DNA of 64,000 bases from DATATV01 sp036268615 (GTDB lineage Bacteria > Actinomycetota > Actinomycetes > Mycobacteriales > Pseudonocardiaceae), in contig DATATV010000134.1 of NCBI GenBank assembly GCA_036268615.1, positions 1 through 64,000 on the forward strand. The letters are read 5' to 3'. A program made the translations under genes and the position numbers. The notes under the pieces were generated by a model that saw only the letters and a program-made list of their open reading frames with translations, searched no databases and was not told the DNA's origin. Shown piece after piece: positions 8,119 through 19,799 of the stretch (its first letter is position 1; every line of letters starts with the position of its first letter).

Positions 8119-8916
8119 TCAGTAGTAGATAGCGCCGGGGGCGCCGCCACCGACGGCCACGGCGTCACCGGTGATCGCGACGCTCCTCGGCGACGCCAGG
8201 AACGCGACCACGTCGGCGACTTCGGCGGCGGTGACGATGCGGCCGATGGTGTTGTCGCCGCCGATCCGGGCCTCGACCTCCTCGGTGCTGACGCCCTGCT
8301 CGGCGGCGAGGCGCTCGACGACACCGGCGATGCGTTCGGTGCCGGTCAGGCCGGGGTGCACCACGGTGACGTTGATGCCGTCGCGGCCCAGTTCGTCGGC
8401 GAGGTTCTTGGTCATCGCGGCCACCGCGACATTGCGGACGGAGCCGAACATGCGGCCGGTCTGACGTGCGCCCAGGCCGCTGATGTTGATGATCCGGCCC
8501 CATTTCTGGGCGATCATGTGCGGCGCGACCGCCCGGATGCAGCGCAGATAGCCGAGCACCTTGGTCTCGATCTCGACCCGCAGGTCGTCGTCGGCCAGTT
8601 CCAGCAGGGTGCTCCCGGCGGTCGGGTCGCCCGGTCGGGCCGCCGCGTTGACCAGGATGTCCACCCCGCCCCACTGCTCGACGGCCCGGTCGACCATGGC
8701 TCGCACCGCTGTGTCGTCGGTCGTGTCGGCCGCGACCGCCAGCACCCGGCCGCCGTGCCGGGACACGCGCTCGGCGGCGGCGTCGAGCGCGGTCTGGTCC
8801 CGTGCCACGAGCACCACGTCCGCTCCCTCGCCGGCCAGTACGTCCGCCACGGCCAAACCGATGCCCCGACTCGCACCGGTGATCACCGCACGCTTGCCGG
8901 CCAACCGCAGATCCAT
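8119..8916 (-). CDS. SDR-family protein lacking the canonical Tyr/Lys
   Basis: A 265-residue Rossmann protein with the NAD(P) motif TGASRGIG (residues 13-20), NAA (90-92) and the catalytic-position Ser in INISG (S146). Where short-chain dehydrogenases have YxxxK, this protein reads GSVRN (G158, N162), so both the Tyr and Lys appear to be missing. The C-terminus ends GDAVAVGGGAPGAIYY. The start ATG at 8916 has AAGGGG upstream. It converges on the lyase gene with a 17-bp gap and is probably not part of that operon. It may be an oxidoreductase with altered chemistry or a non-redox cofactor-binding protein. Confidence 0.85.
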   Translation of the reverse strand: MDLRLAGKRAVITGASRGIGLAVADVLAGEGADVVLVARDQTALDAAAERVSRHGGRVLAVAADTTDDTAVRAMVDRAVEQWGGVDILVNAAARPGDPTAGSTLLELADDDLRVEIETKVLGYLRCIRAVAPHMIAQKWGRIINISGLGARQTGRMFGSVRNVAVAAMTKNLADELGRDGINVTVVHPGLTGTERIAGVVERLAAEQGVSTEEVEARIGGDNTIGRIVTAAEVADVVAFLASPRSVAITGDAVAVGGGAPGAIYY

Positions 8917-9108
8917 CACAGCCCCTTTTCCGCGCCGAACCAACCGGTTCGGCTCCGCTGACATTGTCGACGCGGACGGACCCCGGGATTGTCGGACTCA
9001 CTCGGTAACGTCGGTCACACCCGGTCAGCGGGACCGGGTGTTCGGCCGCGGCGGGGATTGCCCGGAACTCCACGGCCGCCCGTGCCGACCAGTGGTCGGA
9101 GGTGACCC

Positions 9109-9765
9109 GTGCTAGGTGGTCCGATAGCGGTGGGCTGGCTGTGGGCCGGCCTGTTCCTGGCGGTTTCGGCGTACTGCCTGACCCGGGTGGTGGCCGGTCT
9201 GCGCAACCGGGTCGCGCCCTCGTGTGCCGGGCACGCGTTCGGCCCGGACGTGGACCTGGCGCACATCGTGATGGGCGTGGGCATGGCGGCGATGTTCAGT
9301 CCGCTCGGCGACCACGTTCCGCGCCTGGTCTGGGTCGTGCCCTTCGCTTTGACCGCCGGCTGGTTCGCCGTGCGGATGCTGCGGGACTGGCCACGGCTGC
9401 GGCACGCGGGCTCGCGCGAGCGCGCCTGGCACTGGCATCACCTCGTCGACCCGCTGGCGATGGTGTACATGGCCGCGGTGATGCCCACCGGCTCGACGGC
9501 GATGGCCGGGATGGCTGACATGGCCGCGTCGAGTGCGGCCGCCAACCCGTTGACCACCACGGTCGACCTCGGCTTTCTCGGTTATTTCGCGCTGTTCGTG
9601 GTCTGGTCGGCCGGCGCGGTGGTGCGGGTGCCGGCCCGCGCGCAGCTGGTGCCGGCCGGTGCGGGCGGAGCCCTGGGGTCGGTGCTGCTCTCGCCCCGGG
9701 CGGGTGTCTCGTGCCAGACCCTGATCGGGATCGGGATGGCCTACGCGTTTGTCGTGATGCTGTAG
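9109..9765 (+). CDS. DUF5134-type membrane protein
   Basis: A 218-residue protein with about six hydrophobic segments and many His and Met residues (DLAHIVMGVGMAAMFSPLG; WHWHHLVDPLAMVYMAAVM; MAGMADMAA). It matches the actinobacterial DUF5134 pattern. The GTG at 9109 is chosen because GGAGGTGACCC lies directly before it. It precedes a copper P-type ATPase by 70 bp, and His/Met-rich membrane helices suit a copper-handling role, but no function is established. It is probably co-transcribed with the ATPase. Confidence 0.8.
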   Translation: MLGGPIAVGWLWAGLFLAVSAYCLTRVVAGLRNRVAPSCAGHAFGPDVDLAHIVMGVGMAAMFSPLGDHVPRLVWVVPFALTAGWFAVRMLRDWPRLRHAGSRERAWHWHHLVDPLAMVYMAAVMPTGSTAMAGMADMAASSAAANPLTTTVDLGFLGYFALFVVWSAGAVVRVPARAQLVPAGAGGALGSVLLSPRAGVSCQTLIGIGMAYAFVVML

Positions 9766-9835
9766 CCGGGAACTCGGCCGACCGGGTGAACGACTCCTGG
9801 GTGAGCAGGTGCCACACGCAGGAGGAGCGAAGAGT

Positions 9836-12094
<2,259 letters not shown>

Positions 12095-12097
12095 AGG

Positions 12098-14035
12098 TCA
12101 ACGGTGCCGGGCGAGTTCGGCCAGGATGCGCTGGTAGTCGTCGAGGCCGGCCTCGTCGGCGGGTTCGTCCACCCGCTGCCAGCGCAGCAGCAGCGCCGCG
12201 ATGACCAGCAGCAGGCACACTTCGCCGACGGCCAGGGCGATCTCGCCCGCGGTGCGCTGGTCGGCCAGCAGGCTGTGCACCCAGGGCAGCGCGAGCGCCT
12301 GGTAGAAGTTCGAGCCGGCCGAACCGTTGCCGATCACCCGGTGGGTGCTGATCAGCAGTGCGCCGAACAGGATGTCGAACGGCATCGCGGCGAGCACCAT
12401 GCCCAGCCGGGCGAGGTTGGGCAGCGGTCGCGGCGTCGGGTCCACACCGATCACCGGCCAGACGAACAGGTAGCCGATCACCAGGAACACCGCGTCGATG
12501 ATCAGGTGGGCCCAGTGGAAGCGGACCGCCGCGTCGAACAGCCCGGTGAAGTAGAGCGCGAACGGTGCGCCGGCGAACACCGTCAGCGCGGCGATCGGCT
12601 GGGTCAGCGCCCGCACCGCCGCTGATTCGCCCAGCGCGTCCAGCCAGTGGCTCGCTGCCGGGGGAGCGGCCTGCCGGGCGAGGGTGAGCGGACCGCCGAG
12701 AGCGAACAGGATCGGCGCGAGCATCCCGATCAGCATGTGGGCGGTGATGTGCAGGCTGAACATCGCGGCCGCGTACCGACCGATACCCGAGGACGTGGCG
12801 ACGAGCAGCACCAGGCAGCCGGCCAGCCAGCTCACGGTGCGGCCAACCGGCCAACCGCCCACCCGGCGGGCGGCGAGCAGGTAGCCCACCGCCAGCAGGA
12901 CCGCCAACGGACCGAACAGGGCGTCGATCCGCCAGTCCAGCACGAGCCGGAGCAGCGTGGGCGGGCCGGCGAGGTCATAGCCCAGCAGGGTTTCCTGCGC
13001 GGTGACCGGGCGCCCGACAAAAGCCGGCGGCGGCAGGTGGGTCAGCCCGATCGACAGGGCGAACGCGCCGGCCAGCGCGAGCAGTTCGATGCCGACCAGT
13101 CGCGACCGCGAGGCCAGCACCCGTCGTCGTCCGCGCAGCGCGATCAGCCCCACCGCGCCGGTCAGCACGAGCTTTGCCAACAGCACCAAGCCATAACTCG
13201 TCCCGACGAGTTGTCCCGCCGGCACCAGGAGCAGGGCGTCGACCACCCCCGAGGCGACCAGGACGACCCAACACACCTCGGCGATCCGGGCGTATCGACG
13301 GCCGATCGTGGCGTCCGACCGGCGGCCGTAGCGCAGGAAGGCGACGAGCACGCCGAGCCAGATCGCCGCCGCCGGCACGTGGATCATGATGGCCGCGATC
13401 GCGATGTCATGGCCCGCATCGGAGGACGAGTGGCCGGTGGCTAGCGCCGGCAACAGGCCGAACACGGCGAGCCCGAGCAGCGCGACGGCCGGCTGCCAGC
13501 GCAGGGTGAGCCGACCGCCGACGGCCACCAGCACCGCGACCACCGCGGTCACCAGCCACGCCTTCGGCTCCTCCAGGGCACCGGTCAAGGCGACGAGGTG
13601 GGCCGGCGCGAGCGTGTCGGCGAGCGGTTGGCCCGCGGTGTCGGCGACGTCGAAGGGGATCAGCAGCAGGGTGGCCACTGCCCAGAGCACGGCCCAGCGG
13701 GCGGCGTCGCGCAGGGTGGCGTAGCCCAGCGGGGTGAGAGCGCCGGTGGAGTCGGGGCGGCTGCAGAACGCGGTGCAGGCGAGGGAGCCGGTGCACAGCG
13801 TGGCGGACAGGTCGACCAGCAGCCGCAACAGCGGTGTACCCAACCGGACGACCGGGCCCGGATCGGTGTTGCCCAACGCGGTGTAGGGCCCGGTTCCGGC
13901 CAGCCAGGCCAGTACCGCAACCAGCGCCCCTGCCAGCAGCACCCCGCCAAGCAGCAGCCAGGCCCAACGCGGCCCTGGCGCGCCGGTGACGCTCCAGGGC
14001 CAGGAGCGAACCGACCATCTTTTCGTCACGCTCAC
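12098..14035 (-). CDS. CopD-CtaG fusion membrane protein (copper resistance / cytochrome oxidase assembly)
   Basis: A polytopic protein of about 645 residues. The N-terminal half has a CopD-like domain (TGHSSSDAGHDIAIAAIMIHVPAAAIWLGVLVAFLRYGRR). The C-terminal half is a caa3-type CtaG domain (FSLHITAHMLIGMLAPILFALGGPLTL, then FHWAHLIIDAVFLVIGYLFVWPVIG). His-rich helices suggest copper binding for import or cytochrome oxidase assembly. Mycobacteria have a similar fusion. The start is uncertain: GTG codons at 14035 and 14029 are offered, but both fall in a repeat array with no clear ribosome-binding site. An in-frame ATG at 14176 would overlap the anti-sigma gene and add repeat-encoded residues. 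Confidence 0.85.
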   Translation of the reverse strand: MSVTKRWSVRSWPWSVTGAPGPRWAWLLLGGVLLAGALVAVLAWLAGTGPYTALGNTDPGPVVRLGTPLLRLLVDLSATLCTGSLACTAFCSRPDSTGALTPLGYATLRDAARWAVLWAVATLLLIPFDVADTAGQPLADTLAPAHLVALTGALEEPKAWLVTAVVAVLVAVGGRLTLRWQPAVALLGLAVFGLLPALATGHSSSDAGHDIAIAAIMIHVPAAAIWLGVLVAFLRYGRRSDATIGRRYARIAEVCWVVLVASGVVDALLLVPAGQLVGTSYGLVLLAKLVLTGAVGLIALRGRRRVLASRSRLVGIELLALAGAFALSIGLTHLPPPAFVGRPVTAQETLLGYDLAGPPTLLRLVLDWRIDALFGPLAVLLAVGYLLAARRVGGWPVGRTVSWLAGCLVLLVATSSGIGRYAAAMFSLHITAHMLIGMLAPILFALGGPLTLARQAAPPAASHWLDALGESAAVRALTQPIAALTVFAGAPFALYFTGLFDAAVRFHWAHLIIDAVFLVIGYLFVWPVIGVDPTPRPLPNLARLGMVLAAMPFDILFGALLISTHRVIGNGSAGSNFYQALALPWVHSLLADQRTAGEIALAVGEVCLLLVIAALLLRWQRVDEPADEAGLDDYQRILAELARHR

Positions 14036-14125
14036 GCGGGGCCCTGTCGCGCGAGCGACGCTCCAGGGCCAGGAGCGAAGCCACCATCTTTCATCCGAGG
14101 GCCAGGAGCGAACCGACAGACTTTC
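13991..14125. repeat. Array of the dispersed repeat, three copies
   Basis: The core CCAGGGCCAGGAGCGAA followed by an ACCATCTTT-like end occurs at 13991-14024 and 14060-14092, with a diverged copy at 14097-14125. The GGCCCTGTCGCG part precedes copy 2. The same element lies at 1042-1093. It occupies the gap between the CopD-CtaG start region and the anti-sigma stop, blurring the start of the former. Confidence 0.65.
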
Positions 14126-14132
14126 CTCGCGC

Positions 14133-14864
14133 TCATGCCGCTTGCCGCCGGCCAGCCGGGCGCAGCGGACGCCCATTCACGTTTCGCGGCGGAGGAGCGT
14201 CATCGATCGTCGCCGACACCGTTGTCGCGACATCGCTGGCCGTTGCCGCGCGCCAGGGCAGCCCATCGTCACGCTGGCGGCCCTGCCGATGTACCACGCA
14301 CATCAACGCGAACCCGGCCACCAGCAGCCCGTGTGAAACCACCCGCGCCACCGGCACGTCGCCGACGATCAGATCGTGGACGCTGAAAGCCGTCAACAGC
14401 GCCAAAAATCCACCGAATACCGGCAACATCCCGGCCGCGGCACGGGAACGCAGGGCCACCCACAGCATGCCGATGCCCAGCGCCACGTTCCACGCGGTGC
14501 TCTCGTCGAACAGGTGGGCGCTCATGTCGCCGGGCGCCGCGCTCGGCGAAGTCATCCCGGTGTCCACCCCGAGCAACTGGCCGAGACCGAGGCCGAGTTG
14601 GGCGATCGCCACCCCGCCGAGCGCCGCCCGCCACCACCAGCCGCGGTCGGCCGCGGACACGGCCGCGAGGATCTGGTCGGTCAGGTCGGGGGTGGCGGTC
14701 GCCGGGCGGACCCGCAGTGTCCGGGTCAGAATGATCGCCTGCTGCTGCCACGCCTGGCAGGCCGTGCACCCGAGTAGATGCTCGTCGGCCCGCTCCGCCG
14801 GTACCGGCTCCTGCTCACCGTCCAGCCGGGCGGACAACGCCTTACGACAGGTTTCACACTCCAC
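14133..14864 (-). CDS. Membrane anti-sigma factor with zf-HC2 domain
   Basis: A 243-residue protein. Its N-terminus carries the zinc-binding anti-sigma motif HLLGCTAC (HxxxCxxC) with an upstream Cys pair (VECETC). About four hydrophobic helices follow (WWWRAALGGVAIAQLGLGL and others) and then a charged tail. Such proteins hold an ECF sigma factor at the membrane until a signal arrives. The GTG at 14864 is chosen because it lies directly before the domain. The gene is divergent from an ECF sigma factor, 63 bp away, rather than downstream of it, so the pairing is inferred from proximity. Its neighbours are copper genes. Confidence 0.85.
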   Translation of the reverse strand: MECETCRKALSARLDGEQEPVPAERADEHLLGCTACQAWQQQAIILTRTLRVRPATATPDLTDQILAAVSAADRGWWWRAALGGVAIAQLGLGLGQLLGVDTGMTSPSAAPGDMSAHLFDESTAWNVALGIGMLWVALRSRAAAGMLPVFGGFLALLTAFSVHDLIVGDVPVARVVSHGLLVAGFALMCVVHRQGRQRDDGLPWRAATASDVATTVSATIDDAPPPRNVNGRPLRPAGRRQAA

Positions 14865-14927
14865 CCCGGATTGGTCGGGCGCACCCGCCGGGAAGTTCCC
14901 CACGGCAGATGGCCTAGCCTGACAGCC

Positions 14928-15494
14928 ATGGTCGGCGGGGCGAACGAGGACGCGCGGATCACCGCGTTGGCGCTGGCCGCGGGCACCGGGGACCGGGCCG
15001 CGTTGGACGCCTTCATCCGGGCCACCCAGCGCGACGTCTGGCGGTTCATCGCGCACCTCGCCGATGTCGGCTCCGCCGACGACCTCGCGCAGGAGACCTA
15101 CCTGCGGGCCATTCCCAGCCTGCGGCGGTTCGCCGCCCGCTCCTCGGCGCGCACCTGGCTGCTGTCCATCGCCCGGCGGGTCGTCGTCGACCAGGTGCGT
15201 TCGGCGCTGGCCCGGCCCCGGCTCGCGCCGGGTAGTGACTGGGTCGAGGCTGCGGACGCCGCCACCGCCCGGCAGCGGGCCGCCGCCGGGTTCGAGGACG
15301 TCGTCGAGCTGAACCTGCTGCTCGACGGGCTCGACCAGGACCGGCGGGAGGCGCTGGTGCTGACTCAGGTGCTCGGCCTGCCCTACGCCGAGGTCGCCGA
15401 GGTGTGCGGCTGCCCGATCGGCACCGTCCGCTCCCGGGTCGCCCGCGCCCGGGACGACCTGCAGACCGCGGTGCGCGAACGCCGCTCCGGCTGA
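14928..15494 (+). CDS. ECF sigma factor, SigC-like
   Basis: A 188-residue sigma-70 family protein with region 2 (RDVWRFIAHLADVGSADDLAQETYLRAIPSLRRF) and region 4 (LVLTQVLGLPYAEVAEVCGCPIGTVRSRVARARDDL) and nothing in between but a short linker, as in ECF sigmas. Sequence style and length resemble mycobacterial SigC, which is linked to copper acquisition; that link is family knowledge and the assignment here is tentative. The ATG at 14928 is the first codon that fits. Divergence from a zf-HC2 anti-sigma and nearby CopD-CtaG and CopA genes suggest it governs this copper block. Confidence 0.88.
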   Translation: MVGGANEDARITALALAAGTGDRAALDAFIRATQRDVWRFIAHLADVGSADDLAQETYLRAIPSLRRFAARSSARTWLLSIARRVVVDQVRSALARPRLAPGSDWVEAADAATARQRAAAGFEDVVELNLLLDGLDQDRREALVLTQVLGLPYAEVAEVCGCPIGTVRSRVARARDDLQTAVRERRSG

Positions 15495-15497
15495 CCG

Positions 15498-16793
15498 TCA
15501 GGCCAGCGTGACCGGCAGGGCGTCCACGCCGTAGACGATCGAGGTCTGCCGGTAGGACAGCTCATCCGCGCCGACCGCGAGCCGGATCTGCGGGAACCGG
15601 CTGATCAGCGCGGGGTAGGCGGCCCGCAGCTCCATCCGGGCCAACTCGGCGCCGATGCAGCGGTGGAAGCCGTAACCGAACGCCAGGTGCGAGGACGCCT
15701 TCCGGGTCGGGTCGAACGTCTCCATGTCGGTGTCGTCGTCGCCAAGGCCGGGGTCCCGGTTGGCCGCGCTGAGCGAGACGAGCAGGATGTCACCCGTACT
15801 GACCTGCACGCCTTCGATCTCCATGTCCTCGGTGGCGAACCGGGGGAAGGCGACCTGCACGACGGTCAGGTAACGCAGGATCTCCTCGACGAACCGGTTG
15901 ACCGGCTCCGCGCCCGTGGTCACCTGCTCACGGGCGGCCGGGTTCTCCATCAGCAGCAGCGCGCCCAGCGCCAGCATGCTCGCGGTGGTCTCCAGCCCGC
16001 CGGTGAGCACGCCGTCGGCCAGGCCGGCCAGTTCCTCGTCGTCGATCTCGTCGCCGTGCTCCCGGATGAGCATGCCCAGCAGGCCGTCACCGGGGGACTT
16101 GCGCTGCCGGGCCACGGTCTCCCGCAGGTAGCCCAGCGACTCGGTCATCGCGCCCAGCGACGCGCCCGCACCACCGAACAGGTCGAACCGGGTGGTGCTC
16201 AACCGCTGGAACTCGGCCCGCTCCGAGTAGGGCACGCCGAGCAGTTCGCAGATGGTCAGCGAGGGGATCGGCAGGGCGAAGGAGGTCCACAGGTCGACCG
16301 GGCCCTCGGCGGCGGCCATCGCGTCCAGTTGCTCGGCGATGATCGCGTCGATCCGGGGCGTCAGCCGGGCCAGCCGACGCATGGTGAACTCCGGGGTCAG
16401 CACCTTGCGCAGCCGGGTGTGCACCGGCGGGTCGGCGAAACCGAGGCCGCCCGGGTTCTCGTCGGCCTGCACGCCCGCGGTGCCGATCAGGTTGGTGAAG
16501 TCGTTGCTCAGTCCGCTGGTCCGGCCGAGCACGGTCTTGGCCTCCGGGTGGCCGGTGACCAGCCACACCGAGCGGCCGGGCAGCGGCAGCGGCAACTTGC
16601 TGATCGGCGCGGTGCTCCGGCGTCGGCCCAGCTCAGCGATCGGATCGAGGCCGTTGCGGCGCAGCGGGACCAGCGCCGCGTTCGGGATCAGCCGCATCTT
16701 GGCCAGGTCCAGGCCCTTCTTCTGGGCGCGCGCCAGATAGGCACGCCCCAGCCAAGCAGTAACCCGCGACCGCAGCATTGTCATGACCACCAT
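15498..16793 (-). CDS. Cytochrome P450
   Basis: A 431-residue soluble P450. It shows the haem loop FGYGFHRCIGAEL with the proximal thiolate at C379, the I-helix oxygen-activation motif as GGLETTASML, the K-helix EEILR and a PERF-like METFDPTR. Length and lack of a membrane anchor fit bacterial class I P450s that use separate ferredoxin partners; no ferredoxin gene is adjacent. Start ATGs at 16793, 16784 and 16778 are close together; 16793 is taken. It ends 3 bp from the ECF sigma stop (convergent). The substrate is unknown. Confidence 0.93.
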   Translation of the reverse strand: MVVMTMLRSRVTAWLGRAYLARAQKKGLDLAKMRLIPNAALVPLRRNGLDPIAELGRRRSTAPISKLPLPLPGRSVWLVTGHPEAKTVLGRTSGLSNDFTNLIGTAGVQADENPGGLGFADPPVHTRLRKVLTPEFTMRRLARLTPRIDAIIAEQLDAMAAAEGPVDLWTSFALPIPSLTICELLGVPYSERAEFQRLSTTRFDLFGGAGASLGAMTESLGYLRETVARQRKSPGDGLLGMLIREHGDEIDDEELAGLADGVLTGGLETTASMLALGALLLMENPAAREQVTTGAEPVNRFVEEILRYLTVVQVAFPRFATEDMEIEGVQVSTGDILLVSLSAANRDPGLGDDDTDMETFDPTRKASSHLAFGYGFHRCIGAELARMELRAAYPALISRFPQIRLAVGADELSYRQTSIVYGVDALPVTLA

Positions 16794-16948
16794 GTATATC
16801 CGTCCCGGCGGCTCATCCTACGGAGCCCTCCGTCGTGACCACAGCCGACCGTGCCAGCCGGTCAACCCCCGGGGTCACTATGCACACCGCGGGGCGAGTC
16901 GACAATGTGATCTCCACAGCGTCAGCCACCTGCGGCGATGTCAGTGCG

Positions 16949-17882
16949 TCAAGCGGCGCCAAGTGCGGATTTGGCCGGCGCCACGGCCGGTCGCGCGACC
17001 CGCCGGTTGATCAGTGCCACACCGGCGATGCTGATCAGGCCGCCGACCAGCTCCACCCAGCGGGGTGTCTCGTGCAGCCAGCCGAACGCGACCACAAGCG
17101 CGACCGGCGGGACCAGGTAGAGCGCCGCGGTGGCCGTGGTGATCGACAGCCGGGCCACGGCGTAGCCCCAGACGACAAAACCGACCGCCGAGGGCAGCAG
17201 GCCGAGGAAGACGGCCGCCGCCGTGGCCGAGCCGGGCGCGGTCAGCACGCCGCGTACGGCCCACGGGACGACCGGGAGCAAGGAACAGCGTGCCGGCCCA
17301 CATCGCGTAGCAGGCCACCTCCAGACCGGTGTAGTGGCGCAGCAGCGGCTTGCTGGCGAAGTGGTAGACGCCTTGGGCCAGCGCTGCGGCCAGCACGATC
17401 CACGCGCCGGTCGAGTAGCCGGCGCCGCCGCCGGCCAGCGCGATCAGCGCGCAGCCTGCGATCGCCACCACGCTGCCGACCACCGTGCGCCTGGAGGGCC
17501 GTTCGCCCAGCCAGATCGTCGCCAGGAAAACGCTGAACACCGGGGCGACGGAGATCAGCAGGCTCGCCGTGCCGGCCGGCACGTGGGTCTCGCCCCAGTT
17601 GAGCAGAAGCTGGTAGGCGCTCATCCCGCTCGCCCCGCACAGCGCGATCAGCGGCAGGTCGGCCCGTCGGGGCAGCCGCACCCGCAGCAGTGGTGCGGCC
17701 GGCGCGAGTGCCAGTGACGCCACCACGAGCCGAAGCAGCGACAGTCCGGCGACGCCGTAGCCGGCCAGGCCGACCCGGATCGCCGGGAACGCCGAGGCCC
17801 ACAACACGACGGTGAGGGCGAGGGCCGACGTGGCGCGGGAGATGTGGATGCTCACCCGGTCAACGGTGCGCGCCGAAACCAC
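16949..17882 (-). pseudogene. EamA/DMT-family exporter, frameshifted
   Basis: The N-terminal ~195 residues read as EamA helices (ALTVVLWASAFPAIRVGLAGYG; LLLNWGETHVPAGTASLLISVAPVFSVFLA). They then pass at about 17275 into non-membrane sequence. The expected continuation (LPSAVGFVVWGYAVARLSITTATAALYLVPPVALVVAFGWLHE) is intact in another frame down to 16949. One extra T in the minus-strand run TTCCTTGCTCCCGG would explain it; removing it gives a normal ~300-residue, 10-helix metabolite exporter. This is either a recent inactivating insertion or a sequencing error. The start is GTG 17882 or GTG 17855. Confidence 0.8.
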
Positions 17883-18416
17883 AAATGTCTAGTTACTCTT
17901 TCTACGTTGACCCAGAAGGTCAGCTTTACATTGCCGGGCAACGGTGGCGACTACGCACTGTCAATGGGCCTGCCGTGTCGGGGTGCTCACAACAAACGGG
18001 AAATCGGTCAATAATTCCTGTTGAGTCAGTTGACGAACGTGTTGCCCGCGCGGCTTTGATTCTGCCTTAAGGCTCTCTTCAACTGGTGAAGTACGCCGGA
18101 ATTCACATGCTTGAACAGATTGCCGGGCGGACCGGAGGGGGGACTGGTCCGAGCCGTATTTGCGTTTGCCACGCCACGGTTCCGGGACTTGGCGGGACTG
18201 TTGCCATCCGCTCTAAGTCACGGTATAACTCCATTACGACATGGTATGACTCCCTTACAAAAGGCGCTGGAATGGCCGAGTTGGCCTACTGGTGGCGTGC
18301 GGATTTATACCGAAGTCGTTTGTCCGGATGGGCGTGTTTTCGCGTGCGCCGGAGTGCGTTAACCGGCTGCCTGACCCCCCTCCAGGCAGTTGCGGAATCC
18401 TCATAGGAGAACAACG
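17883..18416. other. Long AT-richer intergenic region upstream of chitinase 1
   Basis: About 530 bp with visibly lower GC than its surroundings and no convincing gene. It holds the promoter of the chitinase gene. A TGGTCCGAGCCG near 18146 weakly resembles half of the direct repeats and DasR sites of Streptomyces chitinase promoters, but the match is poor. The chitinase ribosome-binding site TAGGAGA is at its end. Confidence 0.5.
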
Positions 18417-19781
18417 ATGCGCATTTCCCGCACCAAGGTCTTACTGGCCGCGGCGATACCCGCCGCGATCGGTACGGTGCTGATCGGGCAGGCTACTTTC
18501 GCCAGCGCCGCGGCAGCACCGGCGGCCGGCGCGGCCTTTCCCGCGCACTACGCTGCGCCATACCTGCAGATCGGCGACGACGACGCCGGTGACCTGGCCA
18601 GTGACATGAATGCCACTGGCACGAAGTTCTATACGTTGGCCTTCCTGACGCCCAAGTCGGGCTGTACGCCCGAATGGGAGGACGGCGGCGACGCCGTTGG
18701 CGCGTTCAAGTCTCAGATCAGCTCGCTGCAGTCGGCGGGCGGCAACGTGGCGATTTCGTTCGGTGGTGCCCAGGGCGGCGAGATCGCCCAGACCTGTACC
18801 ACCACGTCGAGCCTCACCGCCGCCTATGCCAACGTGGTCAACACCTACGGTGTCGACCGCCTCGATTTCGACATCGAGGGCGACGTGATGAGCGATACCG
18901 CGTCCAACGCCCGTCGGGACTCGGCGCTGGCCGCACTTCAGGCACAGAACCCCGCTGTCCAGATCGACTTCACCATCTCGGTCAACGGGGACGGTCTGCC
19001 CGGCAACGAGCTCGACATGCTCCGGGACGCGCAGAGCAAGGGCGTCAAGGTCAGCGTCGTGAACATCATGACGATGGACTTCGGTGACGGCCAGAACGCG
19101 CTGAACGACTCGTTGTCCGCCGCCAAGGGCACCGCCGGCCAGCTGGCGAGCCTGTACGGCATCAGCACCAGTGCGGCCTACGCCAAGATGGGGCTGACGC
19201 CGATCGCCGGCAAGAACGACGACAACGAGAACTTCACCCAGGCCAACGCCCAGACCCTGGAGAGCTTCGCGGCCACCAACGGTGTCGCGGAACTGTCCTT
19301 CTGGGAGGTCGACGAGTACGACAAGAACGTCGGTTACGCGTACTCGCGCATCTTCAACGCCATCACCGGCAGTAGCACCGGTGGCGGCACCGGCGGTGGC
19401 GGTGCCACCGGTCAGATCACCGGTATCGCGAGCAAGTGTGTCGACGTGCAGAGTGCCAGCTCCGCCGACGGCACGCCGGTCCAGCTGTACACCTGCAACG
19501 GCACCGCCGCGCAGCAGTGGACGGTCGGGACCGACGGCACGCTGCAGTCGCTGGGCAAGTGCATGGACGTGACCGGTGGCGGCACCGCCAACGGAACCCT
19601 CGTTCAACTGTGGACCTGTGCCGGCAACGCGAACCAGCAGTGGACCGCTTCCAACGGCGAACTGGTGAACCCGCAGTCGGGCAAGTGCCTGGACGCCACC
19701 GGCCAGAGTTCGGCCGACAGCACCAGGTTGCAGCTCTGGAGCTGCACCGGCTCGGCGAACCAGCTGTGGAAGCTGCCGTGA
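18417..19781 (+). CDS. Secreted GH18 chitinase with C-terminal ricin-type lectin domain
   Basis: A 454-residue exported enzyme. Residues 1-~33 form a signal peptide (MRISRTKVLLAAAIPAAIGTVL, ending ASAAAA). A GH18 catalytic domain spans ~45-310 with the motif DxxDxDxE as VDRLDFDIEG, making E154 the catalytic acid. A Gly/Thr linker follows and then a CBM13 beta-trefoil (~325-454) with repeats ending QQW and QLW. It hydrolyses chitin outside the cell; the lectin module would hold it to polysaccharide. The ATG at 18417 has TAGGAGA upstream, and a strong terminator follows the stop. A second GH18 gene lies 0.8 kb away with a different binding module. Confidence 0.93.
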   Translation: MRISRTKVLLAAAIPAAIGTVLIGQATFASAAAAPAAGAAFPAHYAAPYLQIGDDDAGDLASDMNATGTKFYTLAFLTPKSGCTPEWEDGGDAVGAFKSQISSLQSAGGNVAISFGGAQGGEIAQTCTTTSSLTAAYANVVNTYGVDRLDFDIEGDVMSDTASNARRDSALAALQAQNPAVQIDFTISVNGDGLPGNELDMLRDAQSKGVKVSVVNIMTMDFGDGQNALNDSLSAAKGTAGQLASLYGISTSAAYAKMGLTPIAGKNDDNENFTQANAQTLESFAATNGVAELSFWEVDEYDKNVGYAYSRIFNAITGSSTGGGTGGGGATGQITGIASKCVDVQSASSADGTPVQLYTCNGTAAQQWTVGTDGTLQSLGKCMDVTGGGTANGTLVQLWTCAGNANQQWTASNGELVNPQSGKCLDATGQSSADSTRLQLWSCTGSANQLWKLP

Positions 19782-19799
19782 ACTGATTGTCCGATCAGG

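Noticed and set aside
17885..18070. Short frame in the low-GC region before chitinase 1
   Set aside because: No ribosome-binding site, atypical codon use, no homology recognised by eye.
18140..18160. DasR-like or chitinase direct-repeat operator before chitinase 1
   Set aside because: Only TGGTCC and a few later bases fit the known site; no second repeat copy was seen.
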